NCBI GenBank assembly: GCA_028285035.1
Contig: JANQQF010000078.1
Location: forward strand, 62,001-126,000
DNA from: Phycisphaerae bacterium
Lineage (GTDB): Bacteria; Chloroflexota; Anaerolineae; 4572-78; J111
Direction of reading: 5' to 3'
DNA length: 64,000 nucleotides
Shown: positions 61,051-64,000 of the stretch, piece by piece
How positions within the stretch are numbered: the stretch's first letter is position 1
Layout of the letters: every line of letters begins with the position of its first letter
Made by a program: the position numbers and the translations under genes
Notes under the pieces: generated by a model
Told to the model about the DNA's origin: nothing
Databases searched by the model: none
Seen by the model: only the letters and a program-made list of their open reading frames with translations

Positions 61051-61626
61051 CTACACGATATCAACAAACAATGAGGCATTCCAGACAACGTCTTCAATGG
61101 CCCGTTCAATATCTTCAGCAAAAACAACACCAAGCAGCATAAAGCAGCAACAACAAAGAAAGATAAGTCCCAAGATAACGACGCCAATAATGATCAGATT
61201 TCGTTGGTTGGAGAAAAATCCACCACTTTGTTCATCTGCAGCGTCACTACTGTCATCAAAAGAGGGTTGGCCGACCGAAGGGTCAGGATCCATTGGGGGT
61301 GGGGTATATGCGGTCTCGGATGCGGGGGGTGGCTCAATACTAATCGAGGTCGTATTTGGCATCAACGTTGTTTGTGCCTGTGGTGGGGTAGGGGCAGGAC
61401 TTGGGTCTGCCTCAACAAACACTGTTTCATCTTGATCATCTTGATTATGGGTAAAAACTTCGGTGGTTTGACCTTCAATAACATCGGCCACATTTACAGA
61501 TAAGATGGTATGATCCTCATCCGAGGATACTGGTTCATTCGGTTGAAGGTCAAACGGTGCACCGCATTCCGCACAAAATTGTGCATCAACATCATTTTCT
61601 GCACCACAACTTCGACAATACTTCAT
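61051..61626 (-). CDS. Zinc-ribbon protein with C-terminal membrane helix
   Basis: About 191 residues from the ATG at 61626 (AGAGGAAG upstream); the frame opens 60 codons earlier, but that part has no ribosome site and does not fit the family. The N-terminal zinc ribbon is MKYCRSCGAENDVDAQFCAECGAPF. The middle is acidic and Pro/Thr-rich, probably disordered. A hydrophobic helix near the C-terminus ('LIIIGVVILGLIFLCCCCFMLLGVVF') carries four adjacent Cys, as in the signal of the 50762 protein. A short amphipathic tail follows. It is the type of small zinc-ribbon membrane protein common in Chloroflexota and Firmicutes; function unknown. Its disordered part has Thr clusters that could be kinase targets. 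Confidence 0.8.
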   Translation of the reverse strand: MKYCRSCGAENDVDAQFCAECGAPFDLQPNEPVSSDEDHTILSVNVADVIEGQTTEVFTHNQDDQDETVFVEADPSPAPTPPQAQTTLMPNTTSISIEPPPASETAYTPPPMDPDPSVGQPSFDDSSDAADEQSGGFFSNQRNLIIIGVVILGLIFLCCCCFMLLGVVFAEDIERAIEDVVWNASLFVDIV

Positions 61627-61697
61627 AGAGTAAACTTCCTCTCTTATCACAGAATTTGCATAACATTGGGTTACACAATGCAGTTTTGGTAAGCTCC

Positions 61698-61721
61698 TGT
61701 AAGTGTTTAACACTTTACAGA
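61698..61721. promoter_or_regulatory. Dyad upstream of the zinc-ribbon gene
   Basis: Outer arms CTGTAA and TTACAG enclose an inner dyad GTGTT-TA-ACAC, 72 bases before the start of the 61626 gene on the reverse strand. Candidate operator or mRNA hairpin. Confidence 0.35.
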
Positions 61722-61803
61722 AACAGGGCGCGCTCAAAAAGCCTGTAGATTGTACCAAAAATGATTTGAGACGCAACCTCGGTCTCTTAAGACAAAAATA
61801 TCG

Positions 61804-61840
61804 CAAATAAAAACTGGAAGATAATAGATTATCTTCCAGT
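61804..61840 (-). terminator. Rho-independent terminator of the unknown membrane protein gene
   Basis: A perfect 13-base dyad ACTGGAAGATAAT / ATTATCTTCCAGT (61813-61840) is followed on the reverse strand by TTTTATTT. It lies 31 bases beyond the stop at 61871. Confidence 0.8.
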
Positions 61841-61870
61841 CCTGTTTACTATCGCAAACTTTGAGCAATT

Positions 61871-63217
61871 TTATTCTTGCGAAACCTCTACGGGGGACCC
61901 TAGTTGGGGTAAATCTGCCTCAAGTCGGCCTAAAATTTTCCACTCACCTTCAATCAAACGCATCTCATAGCGAGCAAATTGTTCAACTGTAGAGCCACCT
62001 TGGGCCACAGCAAAGACAATATCAACCACATTAAATTGAGCCTCTTCACCCGTAACCACATCACGACCTCGGCCCTCAGTGAGCAAATCTATATCCGACT
62101 CAAGCTGAGGATAGTATCGTAAGTCTGTTACTGACAGATCAGCGACACCAAAATTTGGCAAGCCAAAATAGGCCGCATTGCTATTATCGTACTCACGAAG
62201 CGCATCACTATTTTGGGCTAAGAAATCTCGCCCTGACCACCCTTCTGATGACCAACGACAAAGGGTTTGGCTGTTGCTACTTGAGCAATTTGAAGCGTAG
62301 AAAGCCAATACTACTTTTTCAGGAAAGGCCGTTTCTAAAATATCCTCGGGCGGAGAGCGATAGAAATCAATCGTTGATACTACTGGTGCCGCTATCTTGG
62401 TTTGATCAAATTCATCCAAATACGACTCAATAATCTCTGTGGTGTTATCATTAACCCGGTAAACCGTATCACGCAATCGATACACCGATCGAATAGCCAA
62501 CTGGCTGCGCTCAAATCCATCTCGATCAATGACGGTCACATCTTTTGTTGAGCTATTCAGACTGACTCCCCCATTCCCCCGGAAAAAGCCAATTGGGATA
62601 TACCGGGCCGGTGCATCTCGAGGAAAGTCCCACTCTTCTGAGTTTTCTCGAAATTCAAAGATATTCAGATCAGTACTATTTTGAACCACGACTTCCCTTT
62701 GCCCGGAGACGGTCACATCTTGCATTGAAACTGTTGCTGGAACCTCACTCAAGTAATCCCGATCAGGGGGCTGTAAGGCGTACGGGAAAATGACAGGTGG
62801 ATTCCCTCGATCATTATCATAGACCACAGCCTGAACGGGGTTAAGCCCATTTTGTAGGTCAAATTCGTAAAAGACCACCCATTCACTAAAAGCATCGCCA
62901 TCTGTATCAAGCCGAACCACATTGGTCACGGCAATATTATCTTCCAGGTTTTCGGGAATAGCATCTGCAAAGGATACAAGTTGGCGCAAGCCCATCAAAT
63001 AGGCCCCTTCACGCACCAATGGCAGGGGGTCAGTCCGGGTTACCACTGTAGCAAAGAGTACAACTGTACCTAGGGCAGCGGGAACTAACAAGAAATTGAT
63101 AAAGATTTGCATGACATCGCCAATACCGGCAATCCCTCCCTGACGCAAGGCCAACAGGACAAGGGTAATCAAAGCAAAGACAAGAAATAGTATGATTCTA
63201 ATATCGACGCTTAACAA
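61871..63217 (-). CDS. Membrane-anchored protein of unknown function
   Basis: A 448-residue protein. Two transmembrane helices lie at the N-terminus (~5-25 and ~36-60), followed by about 385 residues that are probably extracytoplasmic and beta-rich, with many Asp and no Cys-rich or catalytic motif that I recognise ('VVRLDTDGDAFSEWVVFYEFDLQNGLNPVQAVVYDNDRG'). The 'DxDxDG...EWVVFY' segment resembles calcium-binding FG-GAP/dockerin-like loops. The last ~60 residues ('EQFARYEMRLIEGEWKILGRLE') look like an NTF2/SnoaL-type end. The start is TTG with AAGGAGG five bases ahead, a strong ribosome site. It has its own terminator and is divergent from the gene at 63531. Confidence 0.75.
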   Translation of the reverse strand: MLSVDIRIILFLVFALITLVLLALRQGGIAGIGDVMQIFINFLLVPAALGTVVLFATVVTRTDPLPLVREGAYLMGLRQLVSFADAIPENLEDNIAVTNVVRLDTDGDAFSEWVVFYEFDLQNGLNPVQAVVYDNDRGNPPVIFPYALQPPDRDYLSEVPATVSMQDVTVSGQREVVVQNSTDLNIFEFRENSEEWDFPRDAPARYIPIGFFRGNGGVSLNSSTKDVTVIDRDGFERSQLAIRSVYRLRDTVYRVNDNTTEIIESYLDEFDQTKIAAPVVSTIDFYRSPPEDILETAFPEKVVLAFYASNCSSSNSQTLCRWSSEGWSGRDFLAQNSDALREYDNSNAAYFGLPNFGVADLSVTDLRYYPQLESDIDLLTEGRGRDVVTGEEAQFNVVDIVFAVAQGGSTVEQFARYEMRLIEGEWKILGRLEADLPQLGSPVEVSQE

Positions 63218-63248
63218 GGTAACCTCCTTGTGGGGCAGTGTTCCACTG

Positions 63249-63298
63249 CTTCTGCAAAAGGACCAATATTTGCTAAAGATTCACTAAATTTGCAGAAG
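63249..63298. repeat. Inverted repeat in the divergent intergenic region
   Basis: Ten-base arms CTTCTGCAAA (63249-63258) and TTTGCAGAAG (63289-63298) separated by 30 bases, within the 313-base gap between the divergent genes at 63217 and 63531. Apart from this and the promoter at 63442 I see nothing in the gap. Confidence 0.45.
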
Positions 63299-63441
63299 AT
63301 AATTTACACAACCCCTTGTGGTCTGATCCAATCTTCGAAATAAGAAATATATCCTACTGAATTCTACCTCATGTAGACATAAAGTGCAAAAGTTTTTCCA
63401 TAATTACAATTTATGTAAATCTAATACTGTATACCTGGCTA

Positions 63442-63470
63442 TTGATCCAGCCATGAGGCTGTGATACTAT
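63442..63470 (+). promoter_or_regulatory. Promoter of the zinc-ribbon/possible channel gene
   Basis: TTGATC (63442-63447), 17-base spacer, TACTAT (63465-63470); 60 bases before the ATG at 63531, which is preceded by AAGGAGA. Confidence 0.55.
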
Positions 63471-63530
63471 AACCACATCCCCTGTTGGGTTTCAGAAACC
63501 CAACCAACTCCAACTAAATAAGGAGAAGAT

Positions 63531-64000
63531 ATGCCACATTATCAATCTGAAAGAAAGCCTTGCTTCAAATGTAATCAGGCTAATCCGTCCAAGGCTCATT
63601 TTTGCCAAAACTGTGGACAATCTCTAAGACATTGGTCGAAACAAAGCAAAATAATTCGACGGCATTGGCTTTTTATTGGCACATTCATTTTCATCATATT
63701 CAATTTGTGGTGGACTCAAACATCCGCTTCTCCGGCCAAATCTGCGGCTGCTTTAGATGACCAAGTTGAACTCAGGCGATCTGAGCTGGCTTTGGTTGAG
63801 TCAAAGGCCAGCTGTACGGATGTGCCCTATGGCACCATGGTGATGGAGGAGAAGAAGGAGTTAAAGGATCTCCCCCTAAATGAATTGATCATCGCGCTTG
63901 AAAGTCCAACATTTGTCGAACCACCAAACCCAGCTGGCCCGACAATGGTCGACATTGGTCTTTTTGTCATGGAAATTACGGAAATCGATCCTAGTGAAAA
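63531..64000 (+). CDS. Zinc-ribbon membrane protein, possibly with ligand-gated channel domain (runs off the window)
   Basis: The first ~156 codons of a gene that continues beyond the window. Residues 11-28 hold a zinc ribbon (CFKCN...FCQNCGQ), a basic stretch follows, and a transmembrane helix lies at about 46-62 ('WLFIGTFIFIIFNLWW'). After the helix comes a ~60-residue charged segment, and at the window edge 'PAGPTMVDIGLFVMEITEIDPSE'. That last piece is like the first beta-strand of the extracellular domain of bacterial Cys-loop (pentameric) ligand-gated channels ('P..V.xGI.xxxIxxIDxxE'). The rest of the gene is needed to test this. Confidence 0.7.
   Translation, partial: MPHYQSERKPCFKCNQANPSKAHFCQNCGQSLRHWSKQSKIIRRHWLFIGTFIFIIFNLWWTQTSASPAKSAAALDDQVELRRSELALVESKASCTDVPYGTMVMEEKKELKDLPLNELIIALESPTFVEPPNPAGPTMVDIGLFVMEITEIDPSE

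Overview
The window reads as a chromosomal segment of a free-living bacterium with moderate GC. The most likely source is a member of the Chloroflexota (Anaerolineae-like). This rests on gene content only: a HerA/NurA pair, a bacterial microcompartment (BMC) locus of sugar-phosphate type, many Thr/Pro-rich 'TPTPT' linkers, zinc-ribbon membrane proteins, FHA kinases and NACHT-type NTPases. No rRNA or other marker gene is present, so the phylum call is an inference.

Layout. 1-9.1 kb: a secreted triple-repeat protein, two metallophosphoesterases, NurA nuclease, a HAS-barrel protein, a pentapeptide-repeat protein, an MscS channel (reverse strand) and the HerA translocase. 9.1-14.8 kb: signal peptidase I, then a tightly packed BMC operon with RpiB-like isomerase, DeoC aldolase, a YgiT-type zinc finger, three pentameric (BMC-P) shell proteins, a receiver/CpaE-like ATPase and a class II aldolase. 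No hexameric shell protein is in the window. 15.0 kb: tRNA-Glu. 16.1-26.1 kb: a defence island with type I R-M genes hsdM, hsdS and hsdR. An ImmA/IrrE-DUF4411 toxin-antitoxin-like pair and a GmrSD-like (DUF262/DUF1524) nuclease lie between hsdS and hsdR, and a membrane VWA protein follows.

28-42.7 kb: an AraC regulator diverges from a catabolic-looking cluster: MttB-family methyltransferase, two sulfatases, sulfite-oxidase-family molybdoenzyme, DoxX, PAPS sulfotransferase, LigM-like O-demethylase and three MetE-like proteins (two of them a tandem duplicate). The combination points to sulfate-ester removal and demethylation of an unknown methylated, possibly sulfated compound, with methyl groups passing to folate. 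42.9-47.8 kb: FkbH-like protein, acyl carrier protein, family 2 glycosyltransferase, acetyltransferase and class III aminotransferase, a small biosynthetic set.

47.8-64 kb: a signalling and conflict region. It has an AAA ATPase fused to a winged helix, an FHA Ser/Thr kinase, and a reverse-strand operon of NACHT-FGE-like NTPase, membrane Ser/Thr kinase and a huge Calx-beta/beta-helix surface protein. Then come a zinc-ribbon membrane protein, an unknown membrane-anchored protein, and at the window edge the start of a zinc-ribbon protein that may be a pentameric ligand-gated channel.

The most interesting points are the BMC operon (RpiB-like enzyme without the usual catalytic Cys, cargo enzymes with Cys motifs, a ParA/CpaE-type ATPase that could position the compartment), the methyl/sulfate cluster with a repeated TTGGTCC motif, and the NACHT-kinase-beta-helix operon. 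All functions are inferred from motifs read by eye; no database search was run.
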